Shown here: positions 31,271-44,700 of the stretch, one piece after another
Layout: every line of letters starts with the position of its first letter
Numbering within the stretch: the stretch's first letter is position 1
Assembly (NCBI GenBank): GCA_026936325.1
Contig: JAPTHN010000018.1
Location: forward strand, 11,551,658-11,615,657
Source: Platynereis dumerilii
Taxonomy: Eukaryota; Annelida; Polychaeta; Phyllodocida; Nereididae
DNA: 64,000 bases
Direction of reading: 5' to 3'
Made by a program: the position numbers and the translations under genes
The notes under the pieces: model-generated
Told to the model about the DNA's origin: nothing
The model's database searches: none
What the model saw: only the letters and a program-made list of their open reading frames with translations

Positions 31271-32863
31271 GGGTGGCCTAAAAAAAACGAAGTTTTTAAT
31301 TTCAAATCGCATACCCCTTAATTTTGTGTGGGATGGTAAAATAATCACGAGGTTAAAATTTTATAAAATTCCTGCAAGTCTAAGTGGTCCCCCAAGGCCA
31401 CTCAATTTCAGCTCAAAGCTTCTAAAAAATGCCCGTTTGTGTAATCGCGGTTCCACATATCTTGCTTATTATTTGATACATAGTAATACCATTGTTCTCA
31501 GGGGAAAATTAGCTTCAATTTGAGTATAAGGAAGATATATTTATGATAACTTTGAAGCTGGCAGGATTTCAGAAAACTTAAAATTTAAGTTGTCGGGTTA
31601 AACCGCTGAAATAATTTATCTAAACTCTCAGATTTTGCTGTATTTTAAAAATTCTACTGAGAATAAAGTATAAGGAACAATTTGCTGTGGAAAGTTAGAA
31701 TGTTTAAGGGTTTGCATGGTAGGACATCCTTGCACTAGAGACGCATGACATGTGGCAATTAAGAATACATCTTTTATGAAGTTTGCCATTGTCTGATGAC
31801 ACCAAATGTCAATAAACATGGTATTTTATGATCCTGAAAAACATTTTAACACTTTGGAGACTTCTCAGTGCCATATATAAATTTTATCTTTGAATTTAAA
31901 GATTTCACAACCCAATTCAGAAAATTTCAGTGCACAGTCATTTTTGCCAGAAACTATTCAAGTTAGCATTCAAATTAAAGTTTTCTTTTGCTGAAATCCA
32001 GCCACGCTTGCAGTTCTATGCACCCTAGAGATTATGGTTTATATATATGCTGTCTCTCTCCTTCAAATCTATGTTCACCATCGGTGTGTACATGTATATA
32101 CCCTGGCTGGCAATTTAAGGAAAAAATTTTCAATGCAATATTGCACATTACCGCGTTACTCTAGTCCCTGCCTGTCCAAATAAGCTTGGTGCAATAATAC
32201 GGGATGTAAAGCCCTGTCACCGAAAGCTTTTGGTGACAGGGCTTTACATCCGGTGTTATTGCACCCTCATCTCTTAAAACATCACATACTTTTGCTGTGT
32301 TATTCCCTTGTGCCATATTAAAAGCTCTCTAAATTGCTTGAAAACTATTCCAAAGTCTCAGATTGGCCCTGCAGCTCTGAGGTTTTTTGAGATGTGCCTT
32401 GCTTTGGTCATTCATGGTAACACATAAAACTGTGAATTTTCATATCCCAGAATTTACTTTTTCATAAGTAGGATTATAAATTTTGGAAAATTTGACAATT
32501 TAGACAATTTATTTCAGCAGTTTCGCTGGACAACATGAATTTTTAAGTTTTCTGAAATCCTGCCAACGTCAAAGTTATCATAAATATATCTTCCTTATAC
32601 TCAAATTGAAGCTAATTTTCTCCTGAGAACAATGGTATTAATATTATCATTGTATGTCAAATAATAAGCGAGATATTTAGAACCGCGATTACGCAAACGG
32701 GCATTTTTCAGATATTTTGGGCTGAAATTGAGTGGCCTTGGGGGACCACTTAGACTTGCAGGAATTTTATAAAATTTTAAGAGTGTGTTTATTTTACCAT
32801 TCCACACAAAATTGAGGGGTATGCAATTTGAAATTAAGAAATTGCTTTTTTTTTCGGCCACCC
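31271..32863. mobile_element. TA-flanked long-arm foldback (GGGTGGCC ends)
   Basis: The ends GGGTGGCC and GGCCACCC are flanked by TA (31269-31270, 32864-32865). Arms of about 350 bp match with modest divergence, for example CCTTGGGGGACCACTTAGAC near 32737 against the complement near 31380. No transposase in the middle. A strong hairpin lies inside at 32188-32265. Confidence 0.8.
32188..32265. repeat. 78-bp hairpin
   Basis: About 36-nt arms (GGATGTAAAGCCCTGTCACC and its complement, extending to GGTGCAATAA / TTATTGCACC) pair with few mismatches around a GAAAGCTTTT centre. It lies inside the foldback at 31271-32863. Confidence 0.8.
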
Positions 32864-33116
32864 TAATACAAAGACATGGTAAATTGATAAATAGACATCA
32901 TAGAACAAAATTGCATGTATTCAAACATTCATTTACATCTATTATATACACCAAGGTACGAAGTTAACCAACATAAGCATGTGAATGTAGAAGATACCTA
33001 TTTGCTACCTGATTGAGCTGTAGTTTTCTGACAAATCTAAGTAAATTTCCTTGAAATGTCTAATTTTTATTATCTGTGTGATATACATGTTTTTATACTT
33101 ATATTTCTGATGATTA

Positions 33117-33310
33117 CAGTCTGTCACTTTGATACAGAAAAAGAGTGAACTGCTGCACTGAGTGTGTCATAATGCTGATGATTTGTCACGATCATACCCA
33201 ATACTTTCAACGTTAATTTGATTTAAGGAGACTAATCCCCGTTTTTGGTGGCAGCCAAACGAAAGGATTATGCATCTGATTTTCACTCTAAAATCAATTA
33301 TGACAACTCA
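33117..33310. mobile_element. CAGTCTGTCAC element, partial copy
   Basis: Starts CAGTCTGTCACTTTGATA after TTA and matches, in reverse, the right arm of the element at 63521-63940: words CGAAAGGATTATGCATCTGA and ATGGCCTTCTCTT. Its inner end is replaced by the GGTTGGTTCAC repeats that follow. Confidence 0.65.
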
Positions 33311-33365
33311 AATGGCCTTCTCTTTTTTCCACATGGAAAATGGCGATTTTATTGAGAACATCCAT

Positions 33366-33990
33366 CGCAAGGCAAAGTGAACCAACCCATATTTTGCTGG
33401 AAACTGCTGATGATTTTGGGTCAAATTGGCCAAATAAATAAATAATTGCACTTAGTTTAAGATCTTTCATGACCATCACAACTCCAGGTTGGCAAATGAA
33501 TTTATTAGCCTCACTCTAGAGAGTGTATTCTTTAGAGAAAGTGCAAATTATGGGTTGGTTCACTTTGCCTCAAAGTGATGGTTGCTTGGGTTGGTTCACT
33601 TTACCGTAATACTGAATCCTCGACCCAATGGATGGCAATGCTGGTCAGCCAGATGGTTGAAAATGACCTAATGTCAACCAGGGAGGGTACTTAAGGTCTT
33701 TGGTTGAACATTAATTAATCAGCCTCATTCTGATGAGTGGACTTGCTGCAATAATGATCAAAAATTGGGTTGGTTCACTTTGCCTTGAGATGTGTGGGTT
33801 GGTTCACTTTGCCTTGCGACTAAACTGAGTTTTGGCCACATTGCGTTGGTTCACCCCCCTATAAAAATAGCCTTCCTATTGAAAATTAAGGTAGGTCACC
33901 TAACCATCAGATAGAGGACACAATTTTATGCCCAAAACCATTGAAACATGGAAATGCCAAAATTCAGGGTTGGTTCACTTTGCCTCCCGA
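33366..33990. repeat. Cluster of GGTTGGTTCACTTTGCC motifs
   Basis: The motif occurs once inverted at about 33366-33385 and five times direct (near 33553, 33590, 33769, 33798 and 33968), plus a weaker copy near 33855. CGCAAGGCAAAGTGAACC at 33366 and its complement ending near 33821 look like the ends of a foldback element. Confidence 0.65.
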
Positions 33991-34277
33991 GGATCCATAT
34001 GTCCTAAGTTTTGCTGTTGTATGCTATCATTTATTGAAGCAATTAGTTGTGCTTGCTCACCATCATAAAGCTTAGTTTTAACATTACTAGACAAATTTTC
34101 TGGGTTTTCAATATTATTGATGTCATATTCAATCTCACAGCTATTTATTATGTGGCATACTCTTCCTAACCAATTCCTTCTATTTCCAGTCTTAAGCATG
34201 TCTGTTTGGATATTTAAGCATCTTTTCAGGATTTTTTCATTGCCCATTCTTTCTAAACGAGACCAATAGTTTACCAT
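33975..34277 (-). mobile_element. LINE 3' coding fragment
   Basis: An open frame with NYWSRLERMGNEKILKR, TGNRRNWLGRV and YDGEQAQLIASINDS. This resembles the extreme C-terminus of non-LTR retrotransposon ORF2 proteins (a YW...L segment, then a W...V...I helix). It is not LINE 1 or LINE 2. Its 5' edge touches TTTACCTTCAGCGAAC at about 34288-34305, the start sequence of the 157-bp-unit element. Confidence 0.5.
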
Positions 34278-34305
34278 ACCAACGAGTTCGCTGAAGGTAA
34301 AAAAG

Positions 34306-35006
34306 TCATGGCTTAAGCCAATGGCCGTAATATGTTGTTTTCCACCAGGGGATCTTATCTTTTTGCACCATTACTTGTTCTCTGAGCTGCAACCGGGTAA
34401 ATATTGAAATTCAGTGGGCTGATGAAGGTGGTGCGCATGCAACGAAAAATTTAAAATTCTTGCGCTAACGTTTTTGGAGGTAATCCACTCTCAAGTAAGT
34501 TAAGTATCAAAGTAAATCTTCCTGCATTTCAAAGGGGAAACATTTTTGATTTGTTGGTTTACTTCACTTGGTTAATGTTGCCATGCTTCTAAAGCTGTTT
34601 TGGAAGAGTCTGGATACAACACATTTAATGATGTATTGTGAGTAGCTAGCCTTTCGATTTTTTGGGCAGCCAGCTGCTTTTCATATTTTAATTTGGGGTA
34701 ACATATCTAATATAAATGTGCATTGTGCAACCAAGCTATATCATAAGTGAAAGCTAAAAATGGTCAATCGTAAGTGCCATTTTTGCTGATCGAATGTTGG
34801 TTTACCTCACTTACTTTTTGAAATAGCAGAATTTGTATTGCGATGTGGGGCAATTGATTCTCATGGATGACCAACTTTCGGAAAAATTGAAATTGTTTAA
34901 ATACTAGACCAGTTGCAATAATTGTCAGATATAGCAAATTACCAGAGAAAATTATTTCCTTTAAAAAGGCATTTAAGTGCATTACTAGCACACTTTACCC
35001 TTCCTC
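34306..35006. other. Region downstream of the last recognised exon
   Basis: No exon D or other recognisable exon. An ATTAAA on the minus strand near 34687 could be a weak polyadenylation signal if the gene ends at 35007, but this is speculative. Confidence 0.35.
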
Positions 35007-35010
35007 TTAC

Positions 35011-35739
35011 CTCAAGTGTTTCAATCCTTGGAGGGCATCTTCCTCGATAGCTCCTTTTTCCTGGAATTGTTTCTTGACATCCTCAATCTTCTTTGTCAAG
35101 TTCTGAATTTTCAGTGAATCTAGTGTCTGGGAGTCCCTTACAGATTCCTGCCACCAGAGAATCCATGTGTAGGGAGTCACATTGTTGTTGTCCTTGATGT
35201 TTACATTCCTGGATGTTATCAATCCAGACATGAGATCCCAAAACGTATCTGTTCCTGCAACTAAATCTGGTGTTCTTTCCCACAAACCATCAATCAATAT
35301 TTTCTCCATTAATCTGTGAAGCGGTGTTTTCCCCTCTGCATCTATCTGATTACGAAGAGCAGGGTAAGTCTTAATAATATTGAGACATTTTTCTACGATG
35401 AGTCCCTTGATTGAGGAAAGATGACTGGATTCACCTTCAATTATGCGACTTGGAACATTCTTGATGACATCATTCAAGATGTCTGTTTTCACCCGGGACA
35501 CTTCCCATTTCTTGAATGTTTCCTCCAGAAAAGTTGTGACTGAGGGCATAAGTGACTCTGACAGGTGTAAAGTGCACTTCTCCAAAAAAGAAGTGAAAGC
35601 AACAGGAATAGGTTGGCCTGTTGACGTCCTTGGGCAAAAAGGATCTGCTCCTTCTCTGATGAGGAATGTCAGTAAGTCCACAAAATCTGAATTCCATTCC
35701 TTCCTGATATCACCATAATAAGTGTAGAAGGACAAGATC
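35011..35739 (-). CDS. Exon C, cassette IV (ankyrin-like, last exon seen)
   Basis: A 729-nt exon, the longest C copy, open throughout. By residue, with the split first codon as 1: GADPF at 31-35, EGKTPLHRLM at 136-145, NIKDNNNVTPYTW at 181-193, and a charged probable helix at about 205-235. The acceptor is ATTTGCAG and the donor is TTGAG|GTAAGAG. No exon D follows down to the left edge. Reading through the donor gives AGG TAA, so the protein could simply stop here (35007-35009), or the transcript could splice to an exon I cannot recognise. Confidence 0.78.
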
Positions 35740-38700
35740 CTGCAAATGAATGAAACAATTAGTTGCAATATCTTAAGTGAACTGACAGATATCATTTGTA
35801 ATAGAAAAAGGTGAAGGCCAGACCGTGAATATGGATACAGGAATATAAAACAAAATATTTTATATTGACAGAGTCTAATATAATTATCTTCAATATACCT
35901 GTCTATCTATCCAACATATGAAGGAAATGCGGACCTGTCATTGTCCTTCTACATTCTCAAGAAGCAGCTATATATGTAAGTCTAAGGTCGGTCATTCCTT
36001 TCTTGCAACTGCTCTTTCAAGATTCCATGGTGAGACACTGAAAATTAGATCCGAAAGACAGGTAGATCTGCCTGTTTGAACTCCTTAAAGATATGTCATC
36101 TTCTGGAAGATTGCACAAAATTTGAGATGTTTGTTGCTCTGCTTTAAATACTTTTTTACATCCTCATAAATGATGATCTTTTGTTATAGCAAGCATGTTT
36201 TCATGGCGACCAATATTTCATGCTGGTTTGCTGTATTGTGACCATAGAAATACATAGAACGGTCATGAGGCTCTGGCAGATGAAGCAACAAAATCCACCA
36301 TCTTGGAACTGCCCTGTATCCTGGCAAATTATAAATGTGACGTCACCAATGACAGTGATGTCACTTATAACAATGGCATGACGTCACATCATAATTAGTC
36401 TACTGTGATGTCATGTCTCAAGGCAGTTCCAATATGGCGGATTTGGTGACCTTATCTTGAAGTGGCGTCATACAGCCTCATGTCCGTTCTATGTATTTCT
36501 ATGATTGTGACACAGAAAAAGCAAAATATCCGACAATTTAACAAATTTGTACAGGAGGTATCTTCATGAAATCAATACAATTATCCTCAGTCCACTGTGA
36601 ATCCTTGATTCTGATTGGCTGAGAGCCGCGGTGTATGACACCGTACACCCTGTCTGTTGTCATCAGGCAGGGTGTATGAGATAAACAATGATGTCAAAAT
36701 TGCAACCGTAGGTTTGTTATGATGTCATCTATGTAACAACTATAGTTATGACGTCACAATGCCATTGTTTGAGCCATTGTGACATCATCCAGGTGGCAGC
36801 ACTAGTGATGACGTCACAATGCTTTTGCTTTGTTACTGGAAGACATTTCAGACTCAGTTTTCAAGACAATTTATGGGCATCAATAAAACAAGAAGTCTGA
36901 GGATAAAACCGTTACACCCTGCTCGTTTTTCGAGGGTACGGGAATATACACCACTCAGGCCTCCATACACCACTCAGCCTTCGGCTTCGTGGTGTAGGCT
37001 ATGGAGTCCTTCATGGTGTATATTCCCCTACCCTCAAAACGAGCAGGGTGTAACTGATAGTACACGGACATTATACTGGAAAAATATTATTATACTTTAC
37101 AAAAATAAAAAACCCTCTACCTGTAGCGGTGCAAAGAAGTAATCATGGAAAAGTTGTTGCTTTTTGGCAAGTAACTGGTTTTTGTGAATAAAATATTTTG
37201 CAACTAGGATTAATATATTTTAATATATACCGTGTGCTCAGTTCATCATCCAGAGGTGTGTAAATCTGTAAAGTAAAATAAGAGCAAAGTTACTTTCAAA
37301 TGGCAAAATTACCACATAATATATTATTATTATAAATAACCCTTACATTATCAAACAACAGTCTCAACAGACATTGTAACAGTTTTAAGTACGTGACAGG
37401 CTGTAAAAGATACATTTTGCAATGATGGTTTTATTTTGCCAAATAATTCATATAGGAGCCAGAATTTACTGTCATGACTTTTTTTGTTACGTCTTGGCAT
37501 AGCCACTTTATGACTGAGCAAACCCATCTGATGACATCTACCAACTTTTAAATATGACACTTTGATAGCGGAAATGCTCCTCTTGGTGTTCTGGCCACAT
37601 TCACAGCTTGGTCATTTTTACTTTGCATGCTATTGCTGAATCAACTTGGAGATGGTGGGCAAAATCACCAAAATATTGTGGTGTCCACCAAATAACAATG
37701 GTCATATAGAACTGACATGTTGTTGTTCAGCAATGAATCAGACCATAATGTATTCTTCAGATGTTCGAAAATATGTTTATATACTTAGCTTCATGAACTG
37801 AAGGACAAACAACATTAAATATTGGTAAAAGTTGCTCACCCACTTTGGTGTCCACAATTGTTACATCTGACAACATTGAAGTGCAATGGTGAATTTAATA
37901 GCCATCACTAAAAAATGAATCCCCCATTTAACCTTATTGGTCCCTTTTTAACCAAAATGATTTCAAGCTGTTTCTGAGTGAGATTTATCAAGAATCTGTT
38001 GCCTTTTATTTCCAAATGTCAGTATGTTACGTCTTGGACACTTATGCTCAATGAATAAATGTCTTGTTAATTTATCCACAGTGGTTCATTAGCATAAATG
38101 TAAGTATCCATGCCACATTTACATATTTTGGTACCATTTCAACCAATCATGCATAGTTTCACTTTCATTGAAATCTTGGGGGAGGGGCTTTATTCATGCA
38201 AAGTCAGTTTTTTGCTGATGTTACGTCTTGGCAATAATTGCTTTAGACATGGACTTGTGTCTCCCATTGGATGCCAATCTCCAAATTATGTATAGGACTT
38301 GTTGAACTCAGTTTTAAGAATAATTTGCATTTTTAAATTCTGCATGATTCACAAGGAAAATGTCCAAAAGGAGAAGATTTGGAAAAGATGTAACATGGAC
38401 ACAATTGTGTCCATGTTACGTCTTAGTCCATTGGTGTCCCATGTTACGTCTTCGACAATTAAGGTTTGGCAGGCTTTATGTAGACTGCCATGGCATTGTG
38501 AAATTGACACAATTCTCAAACTAGAAGTATTTTAGTTTAGGCAAGTCTCATTCACATCGTGAACTGCATCTGCACTGCAAATTTCAAACAAACCAAACAT
38601 CCATTGTCATATTTTTGGTGTCTCTGTTACGTCCTGGACATCTTCTGAAATGGCTGTGGTGTCCACTGTTACATCTTTTACTGATTCAATGAAAACTGAG

Positions 38701-41700
38701 ATTTTCTGGCATAGATACTCATCAAGTTATCTTTTAATGCTTAGAATACTATTATTGAATAAATAGCCGTGATTGTTTCATAGATAATACGTATTGTATC
38801 TGCAGAATTGTCTAAAAACAAGTTATGGTCTAAGATGTTAAACTTAGGACACCATATGGAACAATTTTTGGCTAAGACGTAACAAAAAATCATGACAGTA
38901 AATTCTGGCTCATTGCTCTCTCCATGCAGTATTTGCACAGCATTCAAACTTTGATTCTGACATATTATCCTCTTGCTGTTTGCAGGAACACTGCACTTCA
39001 GAAAAGATCTACGGTACAATGAACACAGAATTCTGCAATTTCCTTGATGGATTTTGTACTTTTGCAGCAAATGTACAGTCCTGCAAGCATTCTCTGATTC
39101 TGCAGAATTCTGTTATTTCCTGAATTCCTACACCAAAATCAGTGACAACCCCAAAACACCTTGTCACAAAATAACAGCACAATACGGAATGATCCAAAGC
39201 AAAACCACAACCAAAAAAACCAAAAAACAGGACAAATATAAAAACAGGCAAATAAACCAAGAGAGCCATGTTTAGTCAGAGCAACTTAGGCCAGTGCCAT
39301 TTAACTACACTTCTGGACCAGGAGGTAGGAGGTAGAAGATTTTTCTGGCAAAGGCGAAAGCATATTAACTTTGTTGACTTTTCACTCTTTTGTTGTTACT
39401 CTGAATGGACTATTGTGACTGCTAAAAGTTCATACCTTGAGTTTTGCCATAACTTCTTTGGCAATGGAGTTTGTAGTAATCCAAATTGTTCTCTCTCTTG
39501 ACCCACTGAGTGTCCCATGTCTTATCTGCTTATAAACCATGTCAACCAGGTCTTCTTCTTCTGCCAATGTGCTTGCCTCATAACTGGGATGCAGAATCTG
39601 GAAGAAGGAGCAGAGAGTATTTGCAATCAATTTGATACCCCCTTTAGAAATTGATTGGTAAGATGGTATATTACATTTTCTCGATGATACTGCATGTGTT
39701 TTTTACTGGGTCAATACAAGAGGGAAAAATTCTGTATCTACTTGGCATAACAGGAGGAGGGAGGTGTGTCCTGTCATGAAGCCTCTGTAATCAATAGAAC
39801 TAAAGTAGCTGAGCAAAGTGTCTGGAAAATCTGGTTATTATGATACCCATTGACGGAACAGTTTTTAAATATATAAATGACTATCAAATTTGGTCATTTA
39901 AAGCAAGGTTGGATGAATCAGGAAATTCAGGCAGAGAGCTCACTGTTTTAACTGAAATGTAAATTTGATATTTTAGGGAAAAATTAGTTAAATATTTTCC
40001 CCATGACATGATGCAAACAGCTTTGCTTTTCTATGCAAGACACATAAAATGTTAAGCATACGGTAAGAATAATAATTATAGGCTACACATTCAAACAAAT
40101 GCTTACCTGAACCAAATTTGCGTAAGAATGTTCCAGATATAGGTCATCTAGTTTACTAACAAGCGTCTTCATAATGGAAGGTCCTTGCTTAGGGTAAACG
40201 ACATTTCCATCATCCAAGATTTCCAAAATCTCCTTGGTCTCTTGTTCAATATTAGATCTCGTCAAACGTTGGATCTTGTCTTCGATTTTTGTGTACCTGA
40301 ATGAATGATCAAATAGATAGGTCTTATCACATTACATAATAGTTTTCAATGGAAAACTTACAAAATCATGATCTGCACTTGTTCCGGCTCATCATGCAAT
40401 ATTCAGGTGCCACGACCTGTGTTCTGCCAAGCAAAGAAATGGAAGCAGATGTTCAATTGATTTTTTTGAAAGCTTAGACAAAAGGAAAAACAATCATATT
40501 GTATTTTATAAAATCATAATTGTTATGCACTGACGGCTAAAGTTCACAAAGTCCCACCAATAAGATGTATCATCAGCAGTAAAGGACATCAGTGGATTCA
40601 GACTGTGCAATAGCTTTACTGCTTGTCCCCCCACATTTTGCATGCTCTTACCTCAAGTGTTTCAGTCCATCGAGGGCATCTTCCTCGATAGCTCCTTTTT
40701 CCTGCAAATGTTTCTTCACATCCTCCATCTTCCTTGCTAATTTCTGCCTTTTCAGGGAATCTAATGTCTGGAAGTTTGTTACAGATTTCTGCCACCAGAG
40801 CATCCAAGTGTAGGGAGTCACTTTGTTGTTGTCCTTGATGTTGACATTCCTGGATGTTATCAATCCAGACATGAGATCCCAAAGTGTATCTGTTCCTGTA
40901 ATTAAGTCGGGTATTTTTTCCCACACCTCGCCAACCAGCAATTTTTCCAATAGTCTATGAAGTGGAGTTTTTTCCTCTCCATCCACATGATCACAAAGGG
41001 CTGGATTGGAGTTCCTAATTTTAAGACAATTCCTCATGATCACTCCCTTGATAGAGGAAAGATGACTTGAACCACCTTCAAGTATGTTATTTGGAACATT
41101 CTTGATGACATCATTTAATATGCTTTCTTTATCCTCTCGTACTTTTAATTTGTTGAATGTTTCCTCCAGAAAGGCTGAAACTGAGGGCATCACTGGCTCT
41201 GACAGAAAATGACAAAATATTCCAAGGAATAAAGCAAAAGCATTTGGTGGTATTAGCATCAGGCGAAAAGGATCTGCTCCTTCTTTGATGAGAAATGTTA
41301 GTACACCAACAAAATGCGAATTCCACTCCATGCTAACTTCATAGGATGCGATGTAGTCCCACAAAATTCTGCAACCGAATAAAGATAATTAATCAATGAT
41401 CACCTGACTGTAACATAAAAGAGACAAAGCAGAAACCAAAAATGAATAGATACAAGATATCCAGCACAGATAAAGCAAACAGGAAAAATTACACAAATAT
41501 CACATTATTTATATAATCTGGTTACTTTTGAGAATATCCGGCATTGCATTTTTTTATATGGCAAATCTGTCTACAAGTTGACTGCTATTTGCTGCCACCT
41601 AGGGTGCAAAATCTGCGAGCTCCTGTGAGCGGTCAACAGAATTTCGATCTCTGGAAGAAACCAGGACAGTGTGGAAGAAACCAGGATAGTTCCATCATTT

Positions 41701-44700
41701 AGTGATGGTCTAGTTTATTTCCAAAAACTCTGCAAGTGTCTAATCTGACTTTGTTTGGCTTCAATTTTAAGCAGACAGCTTGTAAATACCAAAATAAGTT
41801 GGAACTATTTTTTATCATGGAGAACGTATACATTGTAGCTCACATATATTGTCAGTATAGAGGGGACCACTTGTGGCATTGGACACAGCTTTTATGAAAT
41901 TGTGAATTATATTGTTGTCCAAGTTAATAACTCTCCATAAAGTAACAGAATAAATATAATTGAGCATTTTTGATATCACAAAGCAAAAACATCGGCTTTG
42001 TATGGACACGTGAATAAGTGAGAATGCATTCTTTTTGGACACTTTTCTGACCACAATTTAACATGCACTAAATAGCATAAGTAGATTGAATACCATCAAA
42101 CTTCTGATGAGTAAAATCATCCCTTTCACAGGCAAAGTGTATTCTAAAGTTTCAAAACTTTCCTTTTTGTCTCATGATTTCCAAACATTTTCATTCAAAG
42201 CAGTGGACTGGACATTTGCCAGCAACCATGCTTTGTGAATGTAGTTTGGTGTAGTAATATGGACAGCCGTTGTTCGACCTGATCTGGTGATCTGTCCAAA
42301 ACAGATCAAATTATTGTTGACCCAATTCGATTTTCCAGGGACTGTCAGCATTCTGCTGCCACTTGACAGTCCCGAACAGAGACAGATGGCAAAGTATACC
42401 ATCTCAATGCAACAGATCGATTATAATATCAACAGCCTACTTGTAACTTTTTCGAAAAAATTATTTTCATCAATATGAGTAACAAACATTATTAGCAAAA
42501 TTTCTACGCCATCTGTTTGTGACTGTTTGAATACCTGAAGAATGACTATATATATTCTTTAATATTTCCTTCTGTGTTTAATACTGTTTATGTTGAAAAA
42601 TAAACTAGTTCTTTTATTATTTCGCCATATATGTAAAATGTAGATATGTTACTTTGTTATTCCTGTTTGCTTTGTTCTGTTTTGACGGACAATACACAGG
42701 CCATATAAGCCCACTGGGCTGGGTGGTTTTTCATTTATTTTTTCAAATACTTAATATGATATAGTTGACTATTAGTTGTATATCACATGTATATTATGAA
42801 TACAATTAAAAAAATGTACATCAATTCTTTAATTCACCTTATATTGATTTTCAACTAGTCAGTAAAAGGCTAATACCTTGTGTTTATTGCATGTATTGTC
42901 AATACATCGTTTAATAAAATTCGGTTTTATCTTATCTTAATATATGTACATCAATTGATATATTGGGGAAAATTGGCAAATAATGCGGCAATTCTTCTCA
43001 ACAAAATTGTCTAACTGTTATTACTTATCCTGAAGCAACAGTAGTAGTTTTTGGGAATTATTCTATCTCAAACCAACAAATTATATCCTTTTGTTTACAT
43101 CGATATCTTGAGTTTTGCTTAAACTGCCTGCAATTGAAATATTTTTCCCAAAGCGTCAAATATAGTGACAATTGAGATACATACACTGTAGTCAGCTTGT
43201 TATCCAAAGGTGTAAAAATCTGGAGTAAAAAATAATAGAAAGATTACTTTAAAATTACAAACACTGACGAGAGCAACATAACATTACAGTTGTTGCAACA
43301 GCAAGCAAATATAACAGAATTATGATATAGAAGAATCGATGTTCAGCGCACTGCAGCCTGACTGACGAGCCAGTCTGCTGGACAAGCAGGCAAACAAGCA
43401 TGGTTGTAGACTGATGAAATTCAAGTTGTAATGGTTATCAAATTTTCTTCAAGGTCAGTGGAACAGCTGCCTTTCAGGTCCGAGCTAAGCAGAACAGCAG
43501 AACTGTGGAGGAATAGCTAAGAAATGCATGTAAGCGTGCCCTGACTGGCAGCACCTTAACTGAAATGTCGTTGCCTGCTCCATTCAATAGCAAATGTGTA
43601 TTTGGTGGTGTTTCTTTCTTCTTTTTCAAACTTGAAAAATAGATTGCCTGTGATTAATTCAAAATAAAATTGTGTCAAGTGTCCACTAATTAGAAGTTGT
43701 GTACCTTGAGTTTGGCAATAACTTCCGTTGCAATTGAGTTGGCCATAATCAACATTGTTCCATTTCTTTCTAATATATTTGGTGACCCGTGTCTTATCTG
43801 CCCCCAGACCATGGTCATCAGGTCATCTTGGTTTGCCAGTCCACTTTTTTTGTAACTGTGACACATTGTCTGAAAGGAAATGCGGAGAATATTAGCACTC
43901 AATTAGGTACTTTATCGAGGAGGTGACAGGTGTCGTGAACAGTTTGCTAAGCATGACACAGGGTCAATTCCATGGTGACTCATGTCACAAGTGATCCATT
44001 TTCTGGCCTTGTCACAGGAAAAATTTGATAGAAAAAAATCAAAAGAGGATTGTGTCACTGGGTCAAGTCATTCTTTATGACTTAGAGATTAAACAAGTGA
44101 AAAAAACAGGTCGGAGATCAATTTCTGTTTCTGGAAGGAGCTAAAATATACTCCTGTGACTCATTGGAAATGTTTGTACCACCATTTTTGAGCATGTTTC
44201 CTAAATCTTAATATTGTATTCAAAAGCATGTCAGGTTTTTTTATCAAGGTGCTCTTACTTGCCAGTGAGTGTGGCATTCAAATGACATCAATATTTAGTG
44301 ATGGCATCTCATCTTTGTTGGAAAACACTGCAAACGATCTTTGAAGGAACAGAAAGCAAATGCTCCTCAAAGGGATAGAAAGCAAATTTTTTTCAAAAGA
44401 ATACACAGCAAATGATCTTCAAAGGGACAGGCTGCAAATTTTCTTAAAAGGAACACACAGCAAATGTTCAAAGGAACACACAGCAGATAATTTCAAAAGA
44501 ACACAACAAATTTTCTTCGAGGGACTAGAAAGCATATGTCCTTCTGAGAAACACACAGCTAATGTTCTTCAAAGGAACAGGGAGCAAACTTTTCGGACAG
44601 GAAGAGAAAGCAAATGTCCTACATGGGAACAAACACAAGTGTTCTCTAAAGGAACACACACCAAATTATGTTCAAAGGAACAGACACGGAATGTTTCTTA

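Noticed and set aside
38741-39269. Two minus-strand frames upstream of exon A of cassette IV in genome order
   Set aside because: No motif shared with the cassettes, no phase-consistent splice sites, and one overlaps the GTTACGTC foldback arm.
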